DNA of 64,000 bases from NCBI RefSeq assembly GCF_000495795.1, contig NZ_AWGD01000036.1, forward strand, positions 1 to 64,000, read 5' to 3'. Both the position numbers and the translations under genes were made by a program. Below, piece by piece: positions 26,894-35,515 of this stretch. Within the stretch, counting starts at the first letter, position 1. Every line of letters starts with the position of its first letter. The DNA is from Asticcacaulis sp. AC460. GTDB lineage: Bacteria > Pseudomonadota > Alphaproteobacteria > Caulobacterales > Caulobacteraceae. Below the pieces are notes generated by a model. It saw only the letters and a list, made by a program, of their open reading frames with translations. It was not told the DNA's origin and ran no database searches.

Positions 26894-26918
26894 GAAGTAG
26901 TGAGCGCTCTCATCTGGC

Positions 26919-27605
26919 TTAGGAAAACAGGTAGGCCGTGGTGTCGGCAATGATCTGGCGCAGTTCCTCGCGGCTGGCGCCGGCGCGAGCGCGCATGCCG
27001 ATGTTCGCCGTCAGACCCACCATCATCTGCGACAGGACCTTCGGGTCGGCTTCGGGGCGCAGGTGGCCGTAGCGTTTTGCGCCAGCGAAGAATTCCTCGA
27101 AGCGCTGGTCGAAGCCGGCAATCGCGTTTTGCACCATATCCATGATCGACTCATGGCGCGGGGCCTCATTCACCGCCGTGCTCATGAAAGCGCAGCCCAG
27201 GCAGCTTTCCGAATGGCCGGTATAGGTGTCGATCATAACGTCGAAATAGCGCCGCACGATCGACAGCAATGTGCAGCCGTCGCCCTTGCAGGTCAGGACC
27301 GTGTCCAGTTGTTCGTTGATACGTTGGCGGTAGAGCTCGATCGACTTGATATAGAGCTGCTCCTTGTCGCCGAAGGCCGAGGCCAGGCTGGGGCGGCTGA
27401 CCCCCGTGGCGGCGGCGATGTCGTCCAGCGAGGTGGCCGCAAAGCCGCGCTCCCAGAACAGTTCCAGCACCTTTTCCAGCACGGCATCCGGATCGAAGGC
27501 GCGCGGACGGCCGCGGCCGCGCTTGACCATGCCGCACGCCTGGGCATCCAGCCCTTCGCTTCCGCAGACCAGCCCGCCCTCTTCCAGAATTTTCAGATCG
27601 TCCAT
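26919..27605 (-). CDS. TetR/AcrR family repressor, probable regulator of the RND efflux operon
   Basis: A 228-residue TetR-type regulator. The N-terminal helix-turn-helix (FAATSLDDIAAATGVSRPSLASAFGDKEQLY, given here only by its key words SLDDIAAATGVS) is followed by a ligand-binding domain with a CLGC pair. The stretch RGRGRPRAFD just before the DNA-binding domain is typical. ATG at 27605 is preferred, with AGGAG 12 bases upstream; a GTG at 27629 would add eight residues. It diverges from the RND operon, and a near-perfect 32-bp palindrome lies between them. Confidence 0.9.
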   Translation of the reverse strand: MDDLKILEEGGLVCGSEGLDAQACGMVKRGRGRPRAFDPDAVLEKVLELFWERGFAATSLDDIAAATGVSRPSLASAFGDKEQLYIKSIELYRQRINEQLDTVLTCKGDGCTLLSIVRRYFDVMIDTYTGHSESCLGCAFMSTAVNEAPRHESIMDMVQNAIAGFDQRFEEFFAGAKRYGHLRPEADPKVLSQMMVGLTANIGMRARAGASREELRQIIADTTAYLFS

Positions 27606-27747
27606 GGTACGCTTAACTCCTGAACGCACGCCCTGCTGACAGTTTCCGGCCTTTGGCCACCTTATATAACATCACCTTAGCGCCGTTCCCGGTCCTTGGC
27701 CAGAGCCAAGAGATCGTTGGGTTTTTGCGCCCTGATTTGGGGCTTAG

Positions 27748-27779
27748 CATATTTATTTGCGAATTCGCATAAAAATATG
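27748..27779. promoter_or_regulatory. Near-perfect 32-bp palindrome, probable TetR operator
   Basis: The core TGCGAATTCGCA (27758-27769) is a perfect palindrome, extended by CATATTT/AAATATG arms. Only two symmetric positions mismatch over 32 bp. It sits 143 bases upstream of the regulator start and 109 bases upstream of the adaptor start, in an AT-rich promoter zone. Confidence 0.8.
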
Positions 27780-27887
27780 TTTACAAAATGTCGCGGCGCA
27801 CTATTTTATGCAGGTCCGCAATTAAATAGGACTTCGCAGCGTTCCCGCAAGTCCCGCCCCCTCCTTTCTCCCCAAAGGACATCCGTT

Positions 27888-29078
27888 ATGTTCGATCCTG
27901 TCATCTCTTCGCTGTCGCTTGACCGCTATCGCAAAATCCTCGTCGGCACGGCCGCCGCCGCCGTTCTCGTCACCGCCGCCGGTATCGGCGTCGTCGCCAC
28001 CAACCGCGCCCAGGCCCAAGACCCCGCCCCCGCGACGCCCGTCTCGGTTTCCGTCGTGAAGCTGCAGGAGGTCGCCCAGTGGGACGACTTCTCCGGCCGG
28101 CTGGAAGCCGTCGATCGGGTCGAGATCCGGCCAAGAGTCGCCGGCGCCATCAAGGCCGTCCATTTCCGTGAAGGCGCTTTGGTCAATAAGGGCGACCTGC
28201 TGGTCACCATCGATCCTGCGCCCTACCAGGCCGAGGTTGCCCGCGCCCAGGCCGATGTCGCCGCCGCCCAGGCGCGGTTGACCCTGGCCACGTCGGAGCA
28301 GGCGCGCGCCCAGCGGCTGTGGGCCGACCACGCCATCGCTCAGTCGGACGTCGAAAGCCGCACCAATGATTTAAAGGCGGCCGAGGCCTCGCTGGCGGCG
28401 GCACGGGCGCAACTGCAAAGCGCCAGTCTGAATTTGAGCTACACCCAGGTGCGTGCACCGGTCTCCGGCCGCGTCGGACGGATTGAAATCACCGCCGGCA
28501 ACCTGGTCGGCGCCGGACCGCAGTCGCCGGTCTTGACCACCCTGGTGTCGGTCAGCCCGATCTATGCCAGCTTCGATGCCGATGAGGCGGTGATCAAGCG
28601 GACCTTGGCCGATTTGGGAGGCAGCGCTTTGGACTCTGTGCCGGTGACGGTCGAGACCGACAATGGCGAGGCGCCGATCGAGGGTCATCTGCAGCTCATC
28701 GACAATCAGTTCGACGGCGGCAGCGGCACCTTGCGCGCCCGCGCCGTGTTCAGCAATGCCGATGGGCGGCTGATCCCTGGCCAGTTCGTGCGCGTCCATA
28801 TGGGCTCGGCGCGGACCAAGCCGGCCTTGCTGGTGTCCGAATTGGCCCTGGGGACCGATCAGAACAAGCGGTTCGTCTACGTCGTCGGCGCCGATCATAA
28901 GGTCGTCTATCGCGAAGTCGTGCTGGGCGGGACGGTCAACGGTCAGCGCATCGTGACCTCCGGCCTGAAAGACGGTGAACGAGTCGTCGTCAGCGGCGTC
29001 CAGCATGTCGGTCCCGGGTCTGTGGTGGCCGAGAAGGTGGTCGCCATGACGCCCACGTTTGGTTTGCCGGACGCGTAA
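27888..29078 (+). CDS. RND efflux periplasmic adaptor (membrane fusion protein)
   Basis: A 396-residue HlyD/AcrA-type adaptor that bridges the inner-membrane pump and outer-membrane channel. An N-terminal membrane/signal segment (about residues 17-37) is followed by the barrel-sandwich hybrid start (VEIRPRVAGAIKAVHFREG), an alpha-helical hairpin (about 100-165) and the second lipoyl half (YTQVRAPVSGRVGRIEIT). ATG 27888 has AAAGGA at a good distance; the frame is open to 27696 but that extension covers the operator. First gene of the efflux operon. Confidence 0.94.
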   Translation: MFDPVISSLSLDRYRKILVGTAAAAVLVTAAGIGVVATNRAQAQDPAPATPVSVSVVKLQEVAQWDDFSGRLEAVDRVEIRPRVAGAIKAVHFREGALVNKGDLLVTIDPAPYQAEVARAQADVAAAQARLTLATSEQARAQRLWADHAIAQSDVESRTNDLKAAEASLAAARAQLQSASLNLSYTQVRAPVSGRVGRIEITAGNLVGAGPQSPVLTTLVSVSPIYASFDADEAVIKRTLADLGGSALDSVPVTVETDNGEAPIEGHLQLIDNQFDGGSGTLRARAVFSNADGRLIPGQFVRVHMGSARTKPALLVSELALGTDQNKRFVYVVGADHKVVYREVVLGGTVNGQRIVTSGLKDGERVVVSGVQHVGPGSVVAEKVVAMTPTFGLPDA

Positions 29079-29093
29079 GAAAGATACCCCTCC

Positions 29094-29130
29094 GTCGGCT
29101 TCGCCGACACCTCCCCACTTCGTGGAGAGG
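29094..29130. repeat. Double hairpin between adaptor and pump genes
   Basis: GTCGGC/GCCGAC (29094-29108) and CCTCCCCAC/GTGGAGAGG (29110-29130). Member of the window's G/C hairpin repeats, here inside an operon, where it may set the ratio of adaptor to pump messages. Confidence 0.55.
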
Positions 29131-29212
29131 AGGAGATTTCCATATTCCCCGTTGTCTGCCGCGTCTCGTGTGAGGCGCGGACAGGGACGGCTGTACCCGA
29201 AAGGGCGTTCAC

Positions 29213-32200
29213 ATGAACCTCTCCAAATTCTTTATCGACAGGCCGATCTTCGCCGGCGTGTTGTCCCTGCTGATCCTTCTGGCAGGCCTGCTGTCGCTGC
29301 GGGTCCTGCCGGTGTCGGAATATCCCGAAGTCGTCCCGCCCCAGGTGGTCGTGCGCGCCTTCTATCCCGGCGCCAGCCCGGCCGTCATCGCCGAAACCGT
29401 CGCTGCTCCCATCGAGGAAGCGGTCAACGGCGTCGAGAACATGCTCTACATGTCGTCCCAGGCGACCGCTGACGGTCAGATGACCTTGACGGTCACTTTC
29501 AAGCTGGGGACCAATGCCGACCTGGCCCAGCAAATGGTGCAGAACCGGGTCAGCCAGGCCGAGGCGCGCTTGCCCGGCGATGTCCGGGCCTTGGGGATCA
29601 CCACGCAGAAGTCGCAGTCGTCCCTGCCGTTGGTGGTGCACCTGACCTCGCCGAACGGCCGCTATGATGTGACCTATCTGCGCAACTATGCCCTGTTGCA
29701 CGTCAAGGATCGGCTGCAGTCGATCAAGGGGGTTGGGCCCATCCAGATGTTCGGTGGCGGCGAGTACGCCATGCGCGTATGGCTGGATCCGCAGAAGGTC
29801 GCCGAGCGCGGGTTGTCGCCGGCCGATATCACCAACGCCATCCGCTCGGAAAACGTCCAGGCGGCGGCGGGTACGGTCGGTGCTTCGCCGGGCCTGCCCG
29901 ACGTGACCGTGCAGATGCCGGTCAACGCCCAGGGCCGGCTGTCGACCGAAGAGGACTTCCGCAACATCATCGTCAAGACCGGTGCCGACGGCGCCGTGAC
30001 CTATCTGGGCGATATCGCCCGGGTCGAGTTGGGCGGGTCGGATTATGCGTTGCGGTCCTTGCTGGACAACAAGAATGCCGTGGCCATCCCGATCTTCGAG
30101 ACCGCCGGCGCCAATTCGCTGCAGCTGTCGAAAGAAGTCCACGAGACCATGGAGACGCTGAAAAAGCAGATGCCGGAAGGCGTAGACTACGCCATCGCCT
30201 ACGACACGTCGGAATATGTCCACGAGTCGATCGACTCGGTGATCCATACCTTGCTGGAAGCCATCGCTTTGGTGGTGATCGTGGTCATCATCTTCCTGCA
30301 AACCTGGCGGGCGTCGCTGATCCCGCTGCTGGCCGTGCCGGTGTCAGTGATCGGGACCTTTGCCGTCATGCACCTGTTCGGGTTCACGATTAATGCCTTG
30401 ACGTTGTTCGGGTTGGTTTTGGCCATCGGGATCGTGGTCGACGACGCCATCGTGGTCGTCGAAAACGTCGAGCGCAATATCGAGGCCGGCAAGAGTCCGC
30501 GCGAGGCCACCTACCAGGCCATGCGCGAAGTGTCAGGGCCCATCATCGCCATTGCTTTGGTGCTGGTCGCCGTGTTCGTGCCGCTGGCGTTTATTACGGG
30601 TCTGTCGGGTCAGTTCTATCGTCAGTTCTCGCTGACCATCGCCATTTCGACGGTGATTTCGGCGATCAACTCACTGACCCTGTCGCCGGCCTTGGCGGCC
30701 CTGCTGCTGAAGGGCCATGACGCCCCGAAGGACGGGTTGACACGGTTCATGGACCGCTGGTTCGGCGGTTTCTTCGCCTGGTTCAACCGTTCGTTCAAGA
30801 AAAGCGGCGACGCCTACGGCAAGACGGTCGCCAAGACCGCCACGCGCAAGGGATTGATGCTGGGTCTCTATGCCGGCCTGGCCGGGTTGGCGTTCGTCAT
30901 GTTCCACATCGTGCCCGGCGGGTTCATCCCGCAGCAGGACAAGGCCTATCTGGTCGGCATGGTGCAGCTTCCGGATGGGGCGACTTTGGATCGGACTGAG
31001 GCTGTGGTGCGCAAGGTCAGCGAAATCGCCGCCAAGGAACCGGGCATCAAGCACGCCATCGCCTTCCCGGGCCTGTCGATCAACGGCTTTACGATTTCGG
31101 CCAATTCGGCGGTGGTGTTTATGCCGTTGACCTCGTTCAAGGAACACCGGCCGTCGGCCGGCGCCATTGCCGGGTCGCTGAACGCCAAGCTGGCCGGCAT
31201 CCAGGAGGCCAATGCCATCATGTTCCCGCCCCCGGCCCTGCTGGGCCTGGGCCAGACCGGCGGCTTCAAGCTGCAACTGCAGGACCGCGGCGGGCTGGGC
31301 TATGCCGAGTTGGACAAGGCGACCAAGGCCTTCGTTGCTAAGGCCTACCAGACCAAGGAACTGGCCGGCGTGTTCAGCGGCTACCAGATCAATACGCCGC
31401 AGCTGTACGCCGATATCGACCGGACCCGCGCGCGTCAGCTGGGCGTATCGGTGGACGACATCTTCCAGACCATGCAGATCTATCTGGGTTCGCAGTATGT
31501 CAACGACTTCAACCGCTTCGGCCGGACCTACTCCGTCCGTGTCCAGGCCGACGCTCAGTATCGCGCCCGGCCGGAGGATATCGGCAAGCTGAAGGTGCGC
31601 TCGTCTTCGGGTGAGATGATCCCGCTGGCCGCCGTGCTGAAGGTCGAACCGTCGTTCGGGCCGGTCACCGCCGGACGCTATAACGGTTATCTGGCAGCCG
31701 ACGTGACGGGGGGACCGGCGCCGGGCTTCTCGTCCGGCCAGGCCCAGGCGGCGATCGAACGCATCGCCAAGGAGACCCTGCCCGCCGGTATCGAGTACGA
31801 GTGGACCGAGCTGACCTATCAGCAGATCCTGGCCGGGGATTCCTCGACCCTGATCTATCCGCTGGTCATCCTACTGGTGTTTTTGGTTCTGGCCGCTCAG
31901 TACGAGAGCATGGTGCTGCCGCTGTCGATCATCCTGATCGTGCCCATGGGCCTGCTGTCGGCCATGGTCGGGGTCTGGCTGTCGGGAGGCGACAACAACA
32001 TCTTCACCCAGATCGGGTTGTTCGTGTTGGTCGGGCTGTCGGCGAAAAACGCCATCCTGATCGTCGAGTTCGCCCGCGAGCTGGAAATGACCGGGTTGAA
32101 CCCGCTGGAGGCGGCCATACGGGCGTCCCGGTTGCGGCTGCGGCCGATCCTGATGACCTCGATCGCCTTCATCATGGGCGTCCTGCCGCTGGTGTTGAGC

Positions 32201-32437
32201 CACGGCGCCGGGGCCGAGATGCGCCACGCCATGGGGGTCGCCGTCTTCGGCGGCATGATCGGCGCCACCGTCATCGGCCTGTTCATGACGCCCTTCTTCT
32301 ATGTGCTGCTGCGGGCTCTGTCGGGTAACCGGCCGCTCAAGGCGCACGCCTCGACCCTGGGTGGTGAAGATGAGCCGGTTCACGATGAACCAAAGCCTGC
32401 GACCCAACCCGTCAAACTCAAGCCGGAGGCCTTCTGA
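29213..32437 (+). CDS. RND multidrug efflux pump, HAE1 (AcrB/MexB) type
   Basis: A 1074-residue inner-membrane proton/drug antiporter. It starts MNLSKFFIDRPIFAGVLSLLI (first transmembrane helix), with two large periplasmic loops and twelve predicted helices. The proton-relay aspartates are in helix 4 (GIVVDDAIVVVENV). GGDNNIFTQIGLFVLVGLSAKNAILIVEFA is the typical second-half signature region. Length and motifs match the hydrophobe/amphiphile efflux-1 family. Its stop overlaps the channel gene start by one base. Confidence 0.96.
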   Translation: MNLSKFFIDRPIFAGVLSLLILLAGLLSLRVLPVSEYPEVVPPQVVVRAFYPGASPAVIAETVAAPIEEAVNGVENMLYMSSQATADGQMTLTVTFKLGTNADLAQQMVQNRVSQAEARLPGDVRALGITTQKSQSSLPLVVHLTSPNGRYDVTYLRNYALLHVKDRLQSIKGVGPIQMFGGGEYAMRVWLDPQKVAERGLSPADITNAIRSENVQAAAGTVGASPGLPDVTVQMPVNAQGRLSTEEDFRNIIVKTGADGAVTYLGDIARVELGGSDYALRSLLDNKNAVAIPIFETAGANSLQLSKEVHETMETLKKQMPEGVDYAIAYDTSEYVHESIDSVIHTLLEAIALVVIVVIIFLQTWRASLIPLLAVPVSVIGTFAVMHLFGFTINALTLFGLVLAIGIVVDDAIVVVENVERNIEAGKSPREATYQAMREVSGPIIAIALVLVAVFVPLAFITGLSGQFYRQFSLTIAISTVISAINSLTLSPALAALLLKGHDAPKDGLTRFMDRWFGGFFAWFNRSFKKSGDAYGKTVAKTATRKGLMLGLYAGLAGLAFVMFHIVPGGFIPQQDKAYLVGMVQLPDGATLDRTEAVVRKVSEIAAKEPGIKHAIAFPGLSINGFTISANSAVVFMPLTSFKEHRPSAGAIAGSLNAKLAGIQEANAIMFPPPALLGLGQTGGFKLQLQDRGGLGYAELDKATKAFVAKAYQTKELAGVFSGYQINTPQLYADIDRTRARQLGVSVDDIFQTMQIYLGSQYVNDFNRFGRTYSVRVQADAQYRARPEDIGKLKVRSSSGEMIPLAAVLKVEPSFGPVTAGRYNGYLAADVTGGPAPGFSSGQAQAAIERIAKETLPAGIEYEWTELTYQQILAGDSSTLIYPLVILLVFLVLAAQYESMVLPLSIILIVPMGLLSAMVGVWLSGGDNNIFTQIGLFVLVGLSAKNAILIVEFARELEMTGLNPLEAAIRASRLRLRPILMTSIAFIMGVLPLVLSHGAGAEMRHAMGVAVFGGMIGATVIGLFMTPFFYVLLRALSGNRPLKAHASTLGGEDEPVHDEPKPATQPVKLKPEAF

Positions 32438-33816
32438 TGCGCATCCTTGCTCTTTCCCTTACCGCTCTGTTGCTGAGCGGCTGCGCCACCGGACCGTTGC
32501 AACAGGCACAGGTGGAAACACCTGTCGCCTTCACCGGGGCGGACAACGGAGCCACCTTGTCCGCCCCGGTGCCTCAAGTGGGTGCGTGGTGGCTGGTCTT
32601 CCGCGATGATGTCCTGAACGACCTCATCGCCCGGGCCAGTGAAAACAACCACGACATCCGCATCGCCGCCGGGCGCCTGGAGCAATCCAGGGCCCTGATG
32701 TGGTCGGCACGGTCGGGCCTGTGGCCGCAATTGGGGGCCAGCTATGCCGCCAGCCATGGCGCAGAGGTGGGCCAGTCGAAGCCGGCGACGGGTCATGCGT
32801 TGGGCGCTGAGCTGTCGTATGAGGTCGACCTGTTCGGCCGGCTGCGCGCGGCGTCTCAGGCGGCGGAGTTCGATGCGGTAGCCAGCGAGAACCTGCTGCG
32901 CGATACGCAACTTCTGATCCAGTCGCGGGTGGCAGAGACCTATTTTACCTTGCGGGGTCTGGATGAGGACCGGGCGATCGTCGCCGATACCCTGACGGCC
33001 TATCGCGGGACTTTGTCGGTGACGCAGCGCCGGTTCGAGGCTGGCGATGTCGCTGAGTTGGATGTGGCGCGGTTGCAGGCCGAGGTCGCAGCGACCGAAG
33101 CGCAGGCGGCGGCTTTGGACCAGCGCCGGGCCCAGGTCGCCCACGCCTTGGCGGTGTTGCTGGGTGAACCGGCCAGTAGCTTCGATGTGGCGGCGGCTTC
33201 GTGGAGCGACCAGGCCTGGGCCGAGGCCGTGCCGGTGATCCCGGCCGGTATTCCAGCCGAGGTGTTGAAGCGCCGGCCGGATGTGCTGGCGGCGGAAGCG
33301 GCCCTGTATGGTGCCCAGCGTCGTGTCGGGATTGCCAAGGCGGCGTGGCTGCCGGCATTGAGCCTGACGGCAGATGGCGGCTATGCGTCCGGCGACTTGG
33401 GGGACCTGTTCGAGGATGCTGCCAAATCGTGGTCTTTGACCGGGATCTTGTCGCAGGCCATCTTCGACGGCGGCCGTCGTCAGGCCGGGGTGGAATATGC
33501 CAAGGGCGGGCTGGATGTGGCGTTCGCGTCGTATCAGCAGACGGCGCTGGTGGCCTTTGCCGATGTCGAGGACCAGTTGTCGGACCTGACCTGGTTGCGG
33601 CAGCAGGAAGCGGCCCAGGACCGGGCTGTGGCGGCGGCGACGCGGGCCCTTGCCATGTCGCAGTCGCGTTATACCAACGGGTCGGCGTCGCAGTTGGAGG
33701 TGCTGGATGCCCAGCGCCAGTTGCTGGCCATCCGGCGGCAATCTTTGGCGGTGCGATCGGCGCAGTATCAGGCGACGGTCGGACTTATCCGGGCGATAGG
33801 CGGTGGATGGGGGTGA
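32437..33816 (+). CDS. Outer-membrane efflux lipoprotein, NodT/OprM family
   Basis: A 459-residue TolC-like channel. The lipoprotein signal is MRILALSLTALLLSGC (lipobox LLSGC, acylated Cys16). Two outer-membrane-efflux repeats follow: ELSYEVDLFGRLRAAS in the first and TGILSQAIFDGGRRQAG in the second half, with long coiled helices between. TGATG coupling to the pump gene. It completes the tripartite pump. Confidence 0.95.
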   Translation: MRILALSLTALLLSGCATGPLQQAQVETPVAFTGADNGATLSAPVPQVGAWWLVFRDDVLNDLIARASENNHDIRIAAGRLEQSRALMWSARSGLWPQLGASYAASHGAEVGQSKPATGHALGAELSYEVDLFGRLRAASQAAEFDAVASENLLRDTQLLIQSRVAETYFTLRGLDEDRAIVADTLTAYRGTLSVTQRRFEAGDVAELDVARLQAEVAATEAQAAALDQRRAQVAHALAVLLGEPASSFDVAAASWSDQAWAEAVPVIPAGIPAEVLKRRPDVLAAEAALYGAQRRVGIAKAAWLPALSLTADGGYASGDLGDLFEDAAKSWSLTGILSQAIFDGGRRQAGVEYAKGGLDVAFASYQQTALVAFADVEDQLSDLTWLRQQEAAQDRAVAAATRALAMSQSRYTNGSASQLEVLDAQRQLLAIRRQSLAVRSAQYQATVGLIRAIGGGWG

Positions 33817-33873
33817 CGTAGGAGGTACGGTGGCCCAGGACCGTATTACGGCATGAAAGGAATCGTGTGGAAA

Positions 33874-33891
33874 AACATCCTATAGGATGTT
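33874..33891. promoter_or_regulatory. 18-bp perfect palindrome before the toxin-antitoxin genes
   Basis: AACATCCTATAGGATGTT is fully symmetric and ends ten bases before the preferred toxin start. Ribbon-helix-helix antitoxins bind such short palindromes, so this is the likely autoregulatory operator. It overlaps the ATG at 33887, which argues against that start. Confidence 0.75.
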
Positions 33892-33901
33892 ACATATACT
33901 T

Positions 33902-34327
33902 ATGCTGAGAGTCGCCCTCGATACATCGGTTCTGGCCACCGCCCTCAGAAGTCGGACGGGAGCAAGCTTCGTGCTTCTGCGTGCCGTGCAGTACGAGAAG
34001 CTGAAGTTGCTGGCTACACCGCCACTTTTCTTTGAGTATGAGGACGTCTTGAAGCGGCAAAGCCAGCGGCAGGTGTCGGGTCTTACGTTGGAAGATGTCG
34101 ACCGGTTTCTGGTCGAATTGGCCGCCGTCGTCGAGCCTGTCGATGTTCATCTGAGCTGGCGACCGCAGTTGCGCGACCCTGATGACGAACTTGTCTTGGA
34201 AGCGGCTATCAATGGGCGCGCGGACGCCCTGATAACCTATAACATGCGGGATTTTATTGGCGCGCCCGAACGTTTCGGCATTCGTCTTCTGAGCCCGGCC
34301 CAACTTTTACAGGCGTTAGTGACATGA
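33902..34327 (+). CDS. PIN-domain toxin of a type II toxin-antitoxin system
   Basis: A 141-residue PIN-family ribonuclease-type toxin. The acidic metal-binding residues are visible: D6 in MLRVALDTSVL, the conserved glutamate in EYEDVL, RDPDDELVLEAA and the closing ITYNMRDF. Start at 33902 is preferred because the motif MLRVALD is the usual beginning and the palindrome covers the earlier ATG. The stop overlaps the antitoxin ATG by four bases (ATGA). The toxin comes first, the reverse of most type II pairs. Confidence 0.85.
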   Translation: MLRVALDTSVLATALRSRTGASFVLLRAVQYEKLKLLATPPLFFEYEDVLKRQSQRQVSGLTLEDVDRFLVELAAVVEPVDVHLSWRPQLRDPDDELVLEAAINGRADALITYNMRDFIGAPERFGIRLLSPAQLLQALVT

Positions 34328-34599
34328 GCAAAGCTACCTACCCCCTTAAGCTGCCGAACTCCATAAAAGCCGCCGCCGCGCGTCTGGCCAAAGAGGACGG
34401 CGTGAGCCTCAATCAATGGATCGCTGCCGCAGTTGCACAAAAGGTCGGTGTCGTGGAGACCGCAGCAGAGTTTTTCAAACGACGCGCAGAGGGTCATGCG
34501 CCGGGTGGTTTGGGCCAGATTCTCGACAAGGTGCCCAACCATTCCCCTGAGCCCGGCGACGAGCTTCCTGAAGCATGGTCGCTGGACAGGCTGAAGTGA
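34324..34599 (+). CDS. Ribbon-helix-helix antitoxin (HicB/Arc-like)
   Basis: A 91-residue DNA-binding antitoxin. The N-terminus TYPLKLPNSIKAAAARLAKE followed by DGVSLNQWIAAAVAQKV is an Arc/MetJ ribbon-helix-helix fold. The C-terminal half, proline- and acid-rich, is presumably the toxin-neutralising tail. It is coupled to the toxin and likely represses both genes through the 33874-33891 palindrome. Confidence 0.8.
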   Translation: MSKATYPLKLPNSIKAAAARLAKEDGVSLNQWIAAAVAQKVGVVETAAEFFKRRAEGHAPGGLGQILDKVPNHSPEPGDELPEAWSLDRLK

Positions 34600-34602
34600 A
34601 CT

Positions 34603-35394
34603 TCACGCCGCCTGCCCTCGGTGTCGCTCCAACCAGGCGGCGGCAAGGTCGGGCCAGGCCGATTGGCTGCCGTCCAGTTCGCGTAAGGCAAACCCATGCC
34701 GCGCTTGGCCGAAGATATGCGCATCCAGGTCCAGGTTCAGATCACGCGCCGTCTTAATGAAGTTTAGCGCGTGCTCCACCGGCACCGATGTGTCGTGCAG
34801 GGCATAGGCCAGGAACACCGGACATTTCGGCACGCCGTGCGGTTCGGCCGCAATGCCGATCGGCCAAGCATTGTAAAAGGCCTGCTTTTCCGGCGGCGGG
34901 AAGTCTGGCTTGCCCGCCGGGGCCTTGTAATCCTTATGGTTGGCGTTGACCGGCGCATAGGCGATGACCGTGCCTTTTAGGTTCAACGCGGTTGGTTGAC
35001 AGGCCAGAGTGCCGGCCAGGTGGCCGCCCGACGACAGGCCGACCAGGAAGAACGGCAGGCTCCATTCGCTCAGGGCCGTCATCGCCGTCAGACCGTCGCG
35101 CAGGGCGATATCCGCCGGGTGTACCCCGCCGTTTCCGTCAGGCTGACCCGGCAAACGGTGGGCCAGAACATAGGCATTGTAGCCGAGGGTGTTGAGCCAT
35201 CCGGCGACCTCTATGCCTTCTTTTTCGAACACCAGTTTCAGGTAACCACCGCCGGCGAAGACCAGGGCCATCCCTTTCGGGTTGTCGATCTCGAACACGT
35301 GCAGCTCGCAGCGCGTCACGTGGTCAAGGGAGCGGTTGGGAGCTTCGCCCGTAAAGACGTTAGGTTCGCCGTGGCTTAAAGCTATGACCGTCAT
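34603..35394 (-). CDS. Alpha/beta hydrolase, esterase-like
   Basis: A 263-residue serine hydrolase of the dienelactone-hydrolase/esterase type. Nucleophile S121 in GLSSG, oxyanion-hole glycines in VFAGGGY, acid in ALHDTSVP and histidine in ARHGFAL. No signal peptide, so probably cytoplasmic. It stands upstream of nothing co-directional at close range except the GH51 gene 120 bases behind it. Such enzymes often remove acetyl or feruloyl groups from plant-derived sugars; the substrate here is inferred only from the neighbouring arabinofuranosidase. Confidence 0.82.
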   Translation of the reverse strand: MTVIALSHGEPNVFTGEAPNRSLDHVTRCELHVFEIDNPKGMALVFAGGGYLKLVFEKEGIEVAGWLNTLGYNAYVLAHRLPGQPDGNGGVHPADIALRDGLTAMTALSEWSLPFFLVGLSSGGHLAGTLACQPTALNLKGTVIAYAPVNANHKDYKAPAGKPDFPPPEKQAFYNAWPIGIAAEPHGVPKCPVFLAYALHDTSVPVEHALNFIKTARDLNLDLDAHIFGQARHGFALRELDGSQSAWPDLAAAWLERHRGQAA

Positions 35395-35428
35395 TGTACC
35401 TCCGGAGCATTGAGCCCCTCAGACGTTG

Positions 35429-35494
35429 GGCCCCTCACCCGATCGCGTTCACTTCGTTCCGCTCTCGTCCTCTCCCCGTAAACGGGGAGAGGGG
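35429..35494. repeat. 3'-end repeat (CCCCTCACCCGATCGC type), copy 2
   Basis: Same composite as at 26824-26893, here with the hairpin CTCTCCCCG/CGGGGAGAG around TAAA. It lies just 3' of the GH51 gene (stop at 35516) and is its probable terminator. Confidence 0.75.
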
Positions 35495-35515
35495 AAAAGG
35501 GAAGCGGCCTTAGCG

